Notes under the pieces: model-generated
Seen by the model: only the letters and a program-made list of their open reading frames with translations
What the model was told of the DNA's origin: nothing
Database searches by the model: none
Shown here: positions 16,023 through 25,802 of the stretch, in pieces
Numbering within the stretch: position 1 is the first letter of the stretch
Layout: every line of letters starts with the position of its first letter
Made by a program: the position numbers and the translations under genes
NCBI RefSeq assembly: GCF_014639315.1
Contig: NZ_BMFY01000002.1
Location: 186,001-250,000 of the forward strand
Direction: 5' to 3'
Source of the DNA: Sediminivirga luteola
GTDB lineage: Bacteria > Actinomycetota > Actinomycetes > Actinomycetales > Brevibacteriaceae
DNA: 64,000 nucleotides

Positions 16023-17164
16023 ACGCTCACCCTGAACTCGCCCGGCACGCCGGCACCTCCGAGCGCTGCTTCAGCGGCGAGCTCTCCCAGCAGCGGCGCG
16101 AACTTGGCCCCGTGCCCCGAGCACGCCGAGACGATCGTCACGCCTTCGGCTTCGTCGACGAGGAAATCCTCCCCCGGCGTGTTCGTGAACAGGCAGGTCG
16201 CCTCCGCGTAGGGGTCCGGCGCCAGCCCCGGGAACGCCCGGGCGACGAAGTCCGTCACCCGGGCACGGTTGGCCGGGTCCACGATCCCGTCCTGCGTGGC
16301 GGCGGAGGCAAGCCTGCGGCCGCCGTTGAACTCGGCGACTTTGTGTCCTCGGTATGCCGCATCCCGCCCGCCGGGCAGCGCATAGACCGGCATCCCACCG
16401 CCTTTGTGCACCACCGTCGGCCAATCCTCCGCCGCCGCGACCTCCTGCCGGTACGGGAAGTGGAAGGCGTTCTCCTGCCGCACCTGAAGCGGCGGGAACG
16501 CGCGCAGGAAGGGCTCCGGCAGTCCCAGCTCCCCCAGCAGGGCGGGCAGCCAGCCCCCGGCGGCGACGATCACCCGCTCGGCCTCCACCCGCCGTCCATC
16601 GGCGGCACGCACGAGGAAGCCCGCACCGCGCCGCTCCACCCGCGCCACCGGCCAGCCGGTGAGCACCCGGGCGCCCTCGCTCCGCGCGGCATCGAGCATC
16701 GCCAGCACCGTGGCCAGGGGGTCGAGCACACCAGCCTGCGGATGGTGCAGCACCGGGCTGTCGAAGGCGATCTGCGGCCAGCGTTCCCGGGCCTGCGCGG
16801 CGGTGAGGACCTCATGGTCGACGCCTTCCGCCGCCAGCACTGCGGCCAGGCCGGGCACGTCCCGGTCCGTTCCGAAGTCCACCGCGCCGGTCCGGGTGAG
16901 CAGCGGCCCGTCGCGGCCCGCCTTCAGTGCCTCGATTTCCGCCCAGCCCCGGGCTGCCTGCTGCACGAGCCGCACGTAGAGCGGCTTCTCGTAGGCGTAC
17001 CGGAAGATCCGCGCCGAACCGTGTGAACTGCCGTCCGGGCTCGCCGGCACGCGACGCTCCAGGAGCACCACCTCGTGCCCGCGCTGCGCCAGCCGCCACG
17101 CCGCCGAGGCACCGGCGAGACCAGCACCGATGACGACGAACCGGGAAGCCTCCCGCGCGCTCAT
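16019..17164 (-). CDS. Monomeric sarcosine oxidase-family flavoenzyme (candidate N-methylglutamate oxidase)
   Basis: This 381-residue FAD amine oxidase has the Rossmann motif VVIGAGLAGAS at 10-20. The covalent-flavin cysteine of monomeric sarcosine oxidases is present at about Cys324 (CLFTNTPGEDFLVD), followed by SACSGHGAKFAP. Such enzymes oxidise N-methylated amino acids with O2, giving the amino acid, formaldehyde and H2O2. It is the last gene after mgsABC, 118 bases behind mgsC, and no four-subunit N-methylglutamate dehydrogenase is visible. It may therefore oxidise N-methylglutamate; sarcosine is the textbook alternative. ATG 17164 is chosen because it places the Rossmann fold at the N-terminus. 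An upstream in-frame start at 17296 would overlap mgsC. Confidence 0.83.
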   Translation of the reverse strand: MSAREASRFVVIGAGLAGASAAWRLAQRGHEVVLLERRVPASPDGSSHGSARIFRYAYEKPLYVRLVQQAARGWAEIEALKAGRDGPLLTRTGAVDFGTDRDVPGLAAVLAAEGVDHEVLTAAQARERWPQIAFDSPVLHHPQAGVLDPLATVLAMLDAARSEGARVLTGWPVARVERRGAGFLVRAADGRRVEAERVIVAAGGWLPALLGELGLPEPFLRAFPPLQVRQENAFHFPYRQEVAAAEDWPTVVHKGGGMPVYALPGGRDAAYRGHKVAEFNGGRRLASAATQDGIVDPANRARVTDFVARAFPGLAPDPYAEATCLFTNTPGEDFLVDEAEGVTIVSACSGHGAKFAPLLGELAAEAALGGAGVPGEFRVSV

Positions 17165-17282
17165 GCGCCGGTCCCGGCGACGCCGGTGAACCGCCGCACA
17201 CGGCTCACGCATCGGGGGAAAGCCCGGGGCCAGGGCGATGTACCGGTGGTCCGCCGCAGGGAGCTCATCCAACTCACCTGGC

Positions 17283-18629
17283 TCATGCTCCCGCACCCGG
17301 GACCCAGGAGGTCCCCGCCAGCGGCCGGCGGCTCATGGCGGCCGCCTCGATGGTAAGGGCGACCAGGTCCTCCGGCTCCAGGTGCAGCAGATGCGCCTTC
17401 CCGCAGGCCCGCGCGATGATCTGCGCCTCCATCGTGAGCACGCGCAGGAAGTTGGCCACCCGGGTGCCGCCCTCGACCGGGTCCAGGCGCTGCTGCAGGT
17501 CCGGGTCCTGGGTGGTGATGCCCGCCGGATCCCGGCCGTCCTGCCAGTCGTCGTAATAGCCGGCGGCCGAGCCGAGCCTGCGGTACTCCTCCTCCAGGGC
17601 CGGGTCGTTGTCACCCAGGGCGATCAGCGCGGCGGTGCCGATGGCGACGGCGTCGGCACCGAGCGCCAGGCATTTGGCGACATCGGCGCCGTTCCGGATG
17701 CCCCCGGAGACGATCAGCTGCACGCGCCGGTGCTCTCCCATTTCCTGCAGGGCGCGCACCGCCTCCGGCAGCGCCGCGAGGGTGGGGATGCCCACATGCT
17801 CGATGAACACGTCCTGGGTGGCGGCGGTCCCGCCCTGCATGCCGTCCAGGACCACCACATCGGCGCCGGACTTCACCGCCAGCTTGACGTCGTAATACGG
17901 CCGGGAGGCGCCGATCTTGACGTAGATGGGCTTCTCCCAGTCGGTGATCTCGCGCAGCTCGGTGATCTTGATCGCCAGATCGTCCGGCCCGGTCCAGTCG
18001 GGGTGCCGGCAGGCCGAACGCTGGTCGATCCCGGCCGGGAGGGTGCGCATGCCGGCGACGCGCTCGGTGATCTTCTGCCCCAGCAGCATCCCGCCGCCTC
18101 CGGGTTTGGCGCCCTGGCCGAGCACCACCTCGATGGCATCGGCGGCGCGCAGGTGGTCCGGGTTCATCCCGTAGCGCGAGGGCAGGTACTGGTACACCAG
18201 ATGCTTCGAATGGCCGCGCTCCTCCTCGGTCATCCCGCCGTCGCCGGTCGTGGTGGAGGTGCCGACCTCGCTGGCGCCGCGGCCGAGCGACTCCTTGGCG
18301 CGGCCGGACAGCGCCCCGAAGCTCATCCCGGCGATGGTCACCGGCGTGCTCAGCCGCAGCGGCTTGGAGGCGTGCTTGCCGCCCAGGACGACATCGGTGT
18401 CGCAGCGCTCCCGGTACCCCTCCAGCGGGTACCGGGACATGCTGGCGCCCAGGAACAGCAGATCGTCCAGATGGGGCAGCTTCCGCTTGGCTCCACCGCC
18501 GCGGATGTCGTAGATGCCGGTGCGCGCGGCGTTCTGGATCGCGGCGATGGTCGCGCGGTCGAAGGTGGCGGACTCCCGCAGGCCGCTGGCCGCAGGCGAT
18601 TCCGCGCGGCTGTGGTCCTCGATGGTCAT
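17283..18629 (-). CDS. mgsC: N-methylglutamate synthase subunit C-like, FMN-binding glutamate synthase domain
   Basis: This 448-residue FMN/Fe-S barrel protein corresponds to the central part of glutamate synthase GltB. Visible motifs are the FMN-barrel entry VTIAGMSFGALS, the Gly-rich QGAKPGGGGMLLG, and the barrel end VSGGIRNGADVAKCLALGAD; a conserved cysteine (SACRHP, CLALG) may serve the iron-sulfur cluster. In the methylamine pathway the MgsABC complex makes N-methylglutamate. The family also contains GlxD-like proteins, so the substrate is taken from context: mgsA and mgsB lie upstream in order and an N-methyl oxidase follows. Start ATG 18629. Confidence 0.82.
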   Translation of the reverse strand: MTIEDHSRAESPAASGLRESATFDRATIAAIQNAARTGIYDIRGGGAKRKLPHLDDLLFLGASMSRYPLEGYRERCDTDVVLGGKHASKPLRLSTPVTIAGMSFGALSGRAKESLGRGASEVGTSTTTGDGGMTEEERGHSKHLVYQYLPSRYGMNPDHLRAADAIEVVLGQGAKPGGGGMLLGQKITERVAGMRTLPAGIDQRSACRHPDWTGPDDLAIKITELREITDWEKPIYVKIGASRPYYDVKLAVKSGADVVVLDGMQGGTAATQDVFIEHVGIPTLAALPEAVRALQEMGEHRRVQLIVSGGIRNGADVAKCLALGADAVAIGTAALIALGDNDPALEEEYRRLGSAAGYYDDWQDGRDPAGITTQDPDLQQRLDPVEGGTRVANFLRVLTMEAQIIARACGKAHLLHLEPEDLVALTIEAAAMSRRPLAGTSWVPGAGA

Positions 18630-18743
18630 GCTGGTCTCATTCCTTCACAGGTGCCTCATGGTCGGTCACTGCCTGGTGCGCCGCGGGTCAGGCGGCAGGG
18701 CCGGCGGGGTGGGCGCAGCGTCGGCACGGTGAGCGGGCGCGGG

Positions 18744-19535
18744 TCAGTAGGCGCGCGCGTTGTCGACGTGGAAGTGGTACAGGGTGCGCGCGGAGCCGTA
18801 GCGACGGAAGGCGGACGGGTCGTCGTCCCGTCCCGCGGCGGTCAGCAGTTCGCTGAGCTCCTGGCGGTGTTCGGGCCGCATCTCCTTCTCCACGCAGTCC
18901 GCGCCGAGCGAGGCCACCCGTCCCCGCACGTAGATGCGGGCCTCGTAAAGCGAGTCGCCGAGGGCGTCGCCGGCATCGCCGCAGATCACCAGGCGGCCGG
19001 CCTGCGCCATGAACGCGCTCATATGCCCGGCGTCGCCGCCGACGACGATGTCCGCGCCCTTGAGCGAGATCCCGCACCGGGCGCCGGCGTTGCCGTCGAT
19101 CACGAGCAGGCCGCCGTGGGCCGTCGCCCCGGCCGACTGGGAGGCATCGCCGCGCACATGCACGCGACCGGACATCATGTTCTCCGCCACCCCGGTCCCG
19201 GCGTTGCCGTGGATCTCCACGGCGGCCCGCATGTTCATCCCGGCGGCGTAGTAGCCCGCATGGCCGTCGATGCGCACGTCCAGGGGAGCGCCGATGCCGG
19301 CCGCGAGCGCATGCTCCCCGGCCGGGTTGAGCACCCGGTAGCGGGTCCGTGACCCGGCGGGCTCGGCGTGCAGGGCGGCGTTCAGCTGCCGGACGGTGAC
19401 CTCGGCCAGATCGACCGTGACGGTGCCGGAGTGCCGCGCAGCCGAGGCGCCCAGCGGGACGTCCGCCACCGTCGCGGTCGGCGCGTCCGGCTCGTTCCCC
19501 GCGGCTATCCCATTCTTCGCGTTCAACGCTGCCAT
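18744..19535 (-). CDS. mgsB: N-methylglutamate synthase subunit B-like, GXGXG beta-helix protein
   Basis: This 263-residue protein consists mainly of the GltB C-terminal beta-helix with repeated glycine turns (IDGHAGYYAAGMN, VEIHGNAGTGVAENM, VRGDASQSAGATAHGG, VICGDAGDALGDSL). In full glutamate synthase this domain braces the ammonia tunnel between amidotransferase and FMN barrel. Here it is a separate subunit, as in MgsB/GlxC. It overlaps mgsA by 13 bases and lies 114 bases before mgsC. Start ATG 19535. Confidence 0.82.
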   Translation of the reverse strand: MAALNAKNGIAAGNEPDAPTATVADVPLGASAARHSGTVTVDLAEVTVRQLNAALHAEPAGSRTRYRVLNPAGEHALAAGIGAPLDVRIDGHAGYYAAGMNMRAAVEIHGNAGTGVAENMMSGRVHVRGDASQSAGATAHGGLLVIDGNAGARCGISLKGADIVVGGDAGHMSAFMAQAGRLVICGDAGDALGDSLYEARIYVRGRVASLGADCVEKEMRPEHRQELSELLTAAGRDDDPSAFRRYGSARTLYHFHVDNARAY

Positions 19536-20590
19536 GTGTAGACAACCTCCGGTTCGGGCTCGAAGACGCGTGCGGATTCCACCCCGGGCAGGCCGGTCAG
19601 ATAGCGGTACTCGCTGGCCATCGCCACCCAGCGGTCGGTTTCGGCGATCACCGCGGGCTTGCAGGCGATGGCGTCACGGACGACGGCGAAGGAGTCCGCC
19701 GTGGCCACCAGCAGGGTGTAGAAGCCGTCGAACCGGCGGCACAGCGCCATCAGCGACTCCTCGACGCTCGCACCGCGGGCGAGTTCCCGGGCGACGAACC
19801 GGGCGCCCACCTCGGTGTCGTTCTCGGAGTCGAACTCGATGCCCTCGGCCTGGAGTTCGCGGCGGATGGTGGCGTGATTGGAGAACGAGCCGTTGTGCAC
19901 CATGCACTGGTCGGGACCGACCGAGTACGGGTGACTGCCCCCGGGGGTGACGGCCGATTCGGTGGCCATACGGGTGTGGGCCACGCCCTGGTAGCCGCTC
20001 ATGCCCGCCAGCCCGAAGGTCTCCGCCAGCGTGGCCGGCTCCCCCGTGCCCTTCATCACGCCGAGCGCCGTGCCGCGGCTGGTCAGCACGGCCTCAGGCA
20101 GCGCCTCGCGGACGGCGCGCGCGAGTTCCTGTGCCTCGACCGCGGCGGTGAAGATGCTCGTCTGGCCGGCGTCGCGGCCGTGTACGGTCGCCTCGTCTCT
20201 GACGAGAGTGCCGGTGAGGCCGCCTGAAGGGCCTGCGCCGGAGTCGCCGGCTGTCAGCCCAGCCCGCGCCGGAGCCTGGGCCGCGACCTCATGCCGTACC
20301 GATGCCGGTGCCGCAGCAGGCACGGGAACCGGTGGCTCGCCTGGCAGCGAGGCGGACCGCTCGGCGAGCAGGCTGCCGATGAGGCCGGCGGCCTCCCGGG
20401 CAGGCAGCGGCGAGCCGATCACGCACACCGTGGACTGACCCGGCGGCGTCACCGCCGGGTCACCGTAGATGCCGACCCCGGCGGCGTCCGCGCCTCGCCC
20501 GGCGGCGGTGCACATCATGCCCTCGAGCAGTTCTCCCAGTCGTGGTTCCAGACTGCTGTCCCGCAGATGCAGTCCCGCGATCCCGCACAT
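19523..20590 (-). CDS. mgsA: N-methylglutamate synthase subunit A-like, class II glutamine amidotransferase
   Basis: This 355-residue amidotransferase has the N-terminal nucleophile Cys2 (MCGIAGLH) exposed by Met removal, and the class II features VAHTRMATES and HPYSVGPDQCMVHNGSFSN, the last giving the Gln-binding site. It would supply or transfer the amine in N-methylglutamate synthesis. It carries an extra Ala/Pro/Gly-rich stretch of roughly 60 residues (about 77-140) between core strands that most relatives of about 295 residues lack. First gene of the mgs operon; ATG 20590. Confidence 0.82.
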   Translation of the reverse strand: MCGIAGLHLRDSSLEPRLGELLEGMMCTAAGRGADAAGVGIYGDPAVTPPGQSTVCVIGSPLPAREAAGLIGSLLAERSASLPGEPPVPVPAAAPASVRHEVAAQAPARAGLTAGDSGAGPSGGLTGTLVRDEATVHGRDAGQTSIFTAAVEAQELARAVREALPEAVLTSRGTALGVMKGTGEPATLAETFGLAGMSGYQGVAHTRMATESAVTPGGSHPYSVGPDQCMVHNGSFSNHATIRRELQAEGIEFDSENDTEVGARFVARELARGASVEESLMALCRRFDGFYTLLVATADSFAVVRDAIACKPAVIAETDRWVAMASEYRYLTGLPGVESARVFEPEPEVVYTWQR

Positions 20591-20775
20591 CGCTCCCCCT
20601 CTCTCTCATGTTTCATGTCACGATACACCGGCCACTGTCATGACTCGTTACGCCGAGGTTACGGTTTTCCCGCGCAGGCTCCGAGGCCCGAGAGCTGGCA
20701 GGCTCAGGCGGCGGCAGCGCCGGCACGCGGGAAAGCACAGTGCCCCTACAACAGCGCGGCTCCTACAACAACACA

Positions 20776-20811
20776 GCGCCCTCCCGTCCGCCGGAGCGGA
20801 AGGGAGGGCGC
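20776..20811 (-). terminator. Hairpin terminator of the second Pot-type ABC operon
   Basis: Arms GCGCCCTCCC (20776-20785) and GGGAGGGCGC (20802-20811) pair perfectly. Read on the minus strand the stem is followed by TGTGTTGTTGT, a T-rich tract. It lies 59 bases after the permease stop. The remaining gap up to mgsA (20591-20775) should hold the mgs promoter, but no clear -35/-10 was picked out. Confidence 0.65.
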
Positions 20812-20870
20812 CGAAGGTCCGCGCGTGATTCAGGGTGCATCCCGGACCACGCGGCCACAGATCGGGAGTA

Positions 20871-21653
20871 TCAGCCGTTCATCACCTTCCTCAGGCCCAT
20901 CGCCCGCTCGACCACCAGCACGATGATCACCGAGATCAGGATCAACACGACCGACAGCGCGGCGATCTCCGGATCGGAGCGGTACTGGAGGTACCGGAAC
21001 ATCTCCACCGGCAGGGTGACCCGGCCGGACCCGGCGATGAACAGCGAGATGACCGCCTCGTCGAAGGAGATGATGAACGCCATCACGGCACCGGCGATCA
21101 GCCCGGGGAAGATGATCGGCAGGGTGATCCGGCGGAACGTGGTCCAGCTGTTCGCGCCCAGGACCTTCGCCGCCTCCTCACACGAGACATCCGCGGTGGT
21201 CAGGCTCATCAGCGTCGTACGGATGACGTACGGGATGGTGATGCCGGTATGGGCGATCACGATGCCCGCGAAGGTGCCGGTCAGGCCGATCGGCTGGAAG
21301 ACCAGCAGCAGACCCAGCCCCAGCACCACTGAAGGAACCACCAGGGGTGAGATGAACAGCGCCTCCACCGCGCCCTTGAACTTGAACCGGTACCTGGCCA
21401 CCGCCAGCGAGACCGGCACGCCGATCAGCAGCACGACGATCGCGGTGATGGAGGCGGTGATGAAGCTGACCCGCGCACCCTCGATGAACCCCTGATTGGA
21501 GAGCAGATTGGCGTACCACTGCAGGGACGGCGGCTCGAACGCCAGGGCCAGCCGGTTCGAGGAGTTGAAGGAGATGAAGAAGACGACGATGATCGGCGCC
21601 AGCAGGAACAGGTAGATGGCGACGATCATCGCCCGGTGCAGCACTTTGAGCAT
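20871..21653 (-). CDS. potC: Second ABC transporter, PotC-like permease
   Basis: This 260-residue permease has about six transmembrane helices and the EAA loop CEEAAKVLGANSWTTFRRIT (about 181-200). It completes the second polyamine-type importer and is followed by a hairpin terminator, so it is the last gene. It is not closely similar to the PotC at 9148-9960; loop sequences differ throughout, so the two importers are separate systems and not a recent duplication. Start ATG 21653. Confidence 0.87.
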   Translation of the reverse strand: MLKVLHRAMIVAIYLFLLAPIIVVFFISFNSSNRLALAFEPPSLQWYANLLSNQGFIEGARVSFITASITAIVVLLIGVPVSLAVARYRFKFKGAVEALFISPLVVPSVVLGLGLLLVFQPIGLTGTFAGIVIAHTGITIPYVIRTTLMSLTTADVSCEEAAKVLGANSWTTFRRITLPIIFPGLIAGAVMAFIISFDEAVISLFIAGSGRVTLPVEMFRYLQYRSDPEIAALSVVLILISVIIVLVVERAMGLRKVMNG

Positions 21654-21664
21654 GGTCTCCCCCT

Positions 21665-22599
21665 TCACCCCTGATCGATCCGCTTGACGGCCCGCTGGTA
21701 GAGCAGAATGAACAACCCGAAGACCACCAGCAGGATCATCGCCAGCGCCGAGGCCAGCGGCCAGTTCAGCGTCTGCGTCGCCTCGTTGTAGATCTCGGTG
21801 GCCAGGATGAACACGCGGCCACCGCCCATCAGCCGGGGCGTGACGAAAGCGCTGATCGCCAGCACGAACACCAGCAGGAACCCGGTGAAGATCCCCGGCA
21901 GCGTCAGCGGCAGCGTGACCTTCGTGAAGACCTTGAACTTCGAGGCCCCCAGGGACCCGGCCGCTTCTTCCAGGGCCGGGTTCAGCCGGCCGAAACCGGA
22001 GATCATCGCCAGGATCGAGTACGGCATCAGGATCTCCACCAGGGCCACGGTCGAGCCGAACATGTTGTTGTTCATCCGCAGCGGCGTCTCCACCACCCCC
22101 AGCGCCAGGAGCACGGAGTTGATCATCCCCTGATCGCCCAGGATCGCGATCCACCCGAACGTTCTCGCCACCGCCGAGGTCAGCAGGGGCGCGATCGCCA
22201 GGGCGATCAGCACACCCTTCCACTTCGAGGTGGTCCGCACCAGGAACAACGCCAGCGGATACGACAGCACCACCGCGGCCAGCGCGCAGCCGAACCCCAT
22301 CACGAGGGTGTTCCAGATGACCTGCCAGTAGAACGGATCCGAGAGCACCGCCTGATAGGAGGCGATGCTGATGGTCTCCACCAGGGCGCCGGCCGTGCCG
22401 TGCTCGTTGAGCGACATGCGGAACATCGCCAGCACCGGCAGGATGAAGGCCAGCAGCAGGCCGATCAGACCCGGGATCAGCAGCGCCAGGAGCTCCCAGC
22501 GCGTACGCGAGCGGTTCCCCCTGCCCGGCAGCAGCGGCGCAGGACGCGAGGTGTCCCCCGGTGCCGCGCCCGGGGTTCCCTGTGTCGTCTTGGCCGCAC

Positions 22600-22603
<4 letters not shown>
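21665..22603 (-). CDS. potB: Second ABC transporter, PotB-like permease
   Basis: This 312-residue permease has a charged, Pro-rich cytoplasmic N-terminus of about 35 residues, then about six membrane helices starting at 36. The EAA loop is LEEAAGSLGASKFKVFTKVT (about 224-243). It overlaps the ATPase stop by four bases and precedes the PotC-like gene by 11 bases. Start ATG 22603. Confidence 0.87.
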
Positions 22604-23727
<1,124 letters not shown>

Positions 23728-23735
23728 CTCCGGGC

Positions 23736-24791
23736 TCACCCTCCGATCACGTGACGACGCCAGAGCTCGGTCCAGCCATCGCGCTCATCGGCCATCCATG
23801 CCCAGTCGATCTCCACGATGGAGGGATCCTCGGGGCTGGAGACGCGCTCGGCGACCTCTGCCGGCAGCTCCACATTGCTGATGGTCGGGGCGTAGAACAT
23901 CTGCGCCGCGAACGCCTCCTGCGCCTCGGGCGAGAGGGCGTAGTCGATGAACTGCGTGGCCGCCTCCGGGTTCGGGCTGTTCTCGATGGCGTTGATGGTG
24001 TTCACCTGGAAAGCGATCCCGTCCTCCGGGCTCACCGCGCCCAGGGTGCCGCCGGACTCGTCGGAGAAGAACTGGGAGCGGGCGTTCCAGGCGATGGCGT
24101 ACTGGGCGGAGTCGTTGGTGACCAGCTGGTACGAGTCGGGCTGCGGATCCCAAGTCTGCACCTTGGGCGCCAGCTCGGCGAGCCGGTCGATGGCCGGCTG
24201 GATGTCCTGCTGGTAGTCCGCGCCGATCTCGTCGGCGGTCAGGACGGTCAGGGCGATGCCCTGGATGTCCGGCGGGGCCGGGATGGCGACCGAGTTGTCC
24301 GGCACCTCCCACAGATCGGAGAAGCTGGCGGGCGGCTCGGTCACGCTCTCGGTGTTGTAGATGATGGTGAGGTTGTCGAAGGTCACCGCCGGACCGTAGC
24401 CGTCCGGGTTCTGGCCCATCTCGACGACGTTCTCGACGTTGGGCACCTCCGCCGGGTCCAGCTCCGCCAGCAGCCCTTCGGCGATGGCGGTGTTGGCCAC
24501 GGACGTGTCCATGATGACGACGTCGATGGTGGGGTTGCCGGACTCGCTGCGCAGCTGGCCGAGCATCTCGGCGCTGTTCTGCGCGGGCACGAAATTGGCG
24601 GTGATGCCCGTCTCCTCCTCGAAGGCATCGAGCACCGCGGCGGTGTAGTTGTCTTCGAACGCGGCGGCATAGCCGAGGATGTTGACCTCGCCATTGGCCT
24701 CGTCCGCGGCACCGCCGCCGCCACCGCAGGCGGTGGCGAGCATGAGGATCGACGCGCCGGCGCCGAGAACGGGAATGTGTGTGCGCGACAT
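23736..24791 (-). CDS. Second ABC transporter, binding lipoprotein
   Basis: This 351-residue binding lipoprotein has a signal peptide with lipobox ATAC, lipidated at Cys22, then a Gly-rich tether. The mature protein belongs to the PotD/FbpA-like (family 1) class. ATG 24791 has a good AAGGAG eight bases upstream. It is the first gene of the importer and faces the rraA-like operon across a 349-base gap. The neighbouring mgs operon reads in the same direction further along, so a methylated amine or amino acid is a reasonable but unproven substrate. Confidence 0.86.
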   Translation of the reverse strand: MSRTHIPVLGAGASILMLATACGGGGGAADEANGEVNILGYAAAFEDNYTAAVLDAFEEETGITANFVPAQNSAEMLGQLRSESGNPTIDVVIMDTSVANTAIAEGLLAELDPAEVPNVENVVEMGQNPDGYGPAVTFDNLTIIYNTESVTEPPASFSDLWEVPDNSVAIPAPPDIQGIALTVLTADEIGADYQQDIQPAIDRLAELAPKVQTWDPQPDSYQLVTNDSAQYAIAWNARSQFFSDESGGTLGAVSPEDGIAFQVNTINAIENSPNPEAATQFIDYALSPEAQEAFAAQMFYAPTISNVELPAEVAERVSSPEDPSIVEIDWAWMADERDGWTELWRRHVIGG

Positions 24792-24979
24792 GAGCAGAAC
24801 TCCTTGATGAAGGTCAGGGGTGGTTCTGCCGAGCGTCGCGGCTCCTGGTTGCGAATGACCGTACCAGTGGCCTGCGTCACACCACAAGAGCTGAGCCGCG
24901 ATTTCCCGCCGCCGGACACGAACGGCTTCCCGGCGGCTCCCCATGAGGTTACGAGCGTGAAAAAACTGCTGTGACCCTG

Positions 24980-25040
24980 TTCACATCACTCCCCGGGTGG
25001 GCTACTGTGTACACCTAACGTATACATTGCGTATGCGTTA
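24980..25040 (+). promoter_or_regulatory. Promoter and GntR-type operator of the rraA-like operon
   Basis: TTCACA (24980-24985), a 17-base spacer and TACTGT (25003-25008) form a promoter for the rightward operon. Immediately downstream, over the expected start point, lies the inverted repeat TAACGTATA-N7-TATGCGTTA (25016-25040, one mismatch), which includes a perfect GTATAC; GTGTACAC precedes it. The GntR gene at 26611 is the obvious binder. The rest of the 349-base gap (24792-25140) contains no gene; a leader of about 125 bases would be transcribed. Confidence 0.65.
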
Positions 25041-25140
25041 CCTCGCCGAGTGTCGCGGCTCCTGGTCACCCGCTCCACCGGCGTCCCCCGCGCTCTTCAT
25101 GCGCGCACCGCACCGGCGCTCTCACTCACGAAGGGACCTC

Positions 25141-25797
25141 ATGTTCACAGCCAATCCCATGCCCGCCCAGATCAGCGAGGATCAGCGGCGAGCGCTGCTG
25201 ACCGTCCAGACCTCCACCCTGGGCCATCTGCGCGATTACGGCTTCCCGCGCGGCCTGCAGCCCAACTCCCGGCCGCTGCGCTTCGCCGGAACCGCCGTCA
25301 CCGTGCGCCTGCCGCATCTGGATTCCACCGCGCTGCACTACGCCGCGGACCGGCTCCGCCCCGGTGACGTGCTCGTGGTCGAGCAGTCCGGCGACGACCG
25401 CTCCAGCTTCGGCGGAATGGTCGCCTTCACCGCCAAGACCCGCGGCGCCGAGGGCGCCATCCTCGCCGGCGCCATGAACGACTTCGACGAGATCCTCGAA
25501 CTCGGCCTGCCGGTCTACTCCCGCGGGGTCTCCGCGCGCACCACCCGGCTGCTGGGCGTCGAGGGCTCGATCAACGTGCCCGTCACCGTCGGCGACGTCG
25601 TGATCGAACCCGGTGCGGCGATCCTGGCCGACTCCGACGGGATCGCCGTCCTGGACCCGTCCGAGGTGGAGGAGGTCGTGGCCGTGCTCCAGAAGAAGGA
25701 GCAGGCCGAGCCCGATGTGAAGAACGCGATCGCCGGCGGCACCTTCCTCTCGGAATGGTCCGGCGCCGCGGCGCTCTTCGAGAAGAAAGGAGCCTGA
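25141..25797 (+). CDS. RraA-family protein with altered active site
   Basis: This 218-residue member of the RraA/HMG-aldolase fold family has the Gly-rich LRPGDVLVVEQSG (72-84) and ILAGAMNDFDEI (107-118). Active aldolases and decarboxylases of this family normally have Arg-Asp in the second motif (GAVRDxxE); here it is Asn113-Asp114, so ordinary oxaloacetate-type catalysis may be changed. It starts an operon with a nitrilase and a GntR regulator. ATG 25141 follows AAGGGA. A role in degrading a small keto acid produced by the nitrilase is inference from proximity. Confidence 0.75.
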   Translation: MFTANPMPAQISEDQRRALLTVQTSTLGHLRDYGFPRGLQPNSRPLRFAGTAVTVRLPHLDSTALHYAADRLRPGDVLVVEQSGDDRSSFGGMVAFTAKTRGAEGAILAGAMNDFDEILELGLPVYSRGVSARTTRLLGVEGSINVPVTVGDVVIEPGAAILADSDGIAVLDPSEVEEVVAVLQKKEQAEPDVKNAIAGGTFLSEWSGAAALFEKKGA

Positions 25798-25802
25798 CCG
25801 CC

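Noticed and set aside
17238-19352. 704-codon open frame on the plus strand
   Set aside because: Antisense to mgsC and mgsB, both of which have clear domains; composition is that of a shadow frame.
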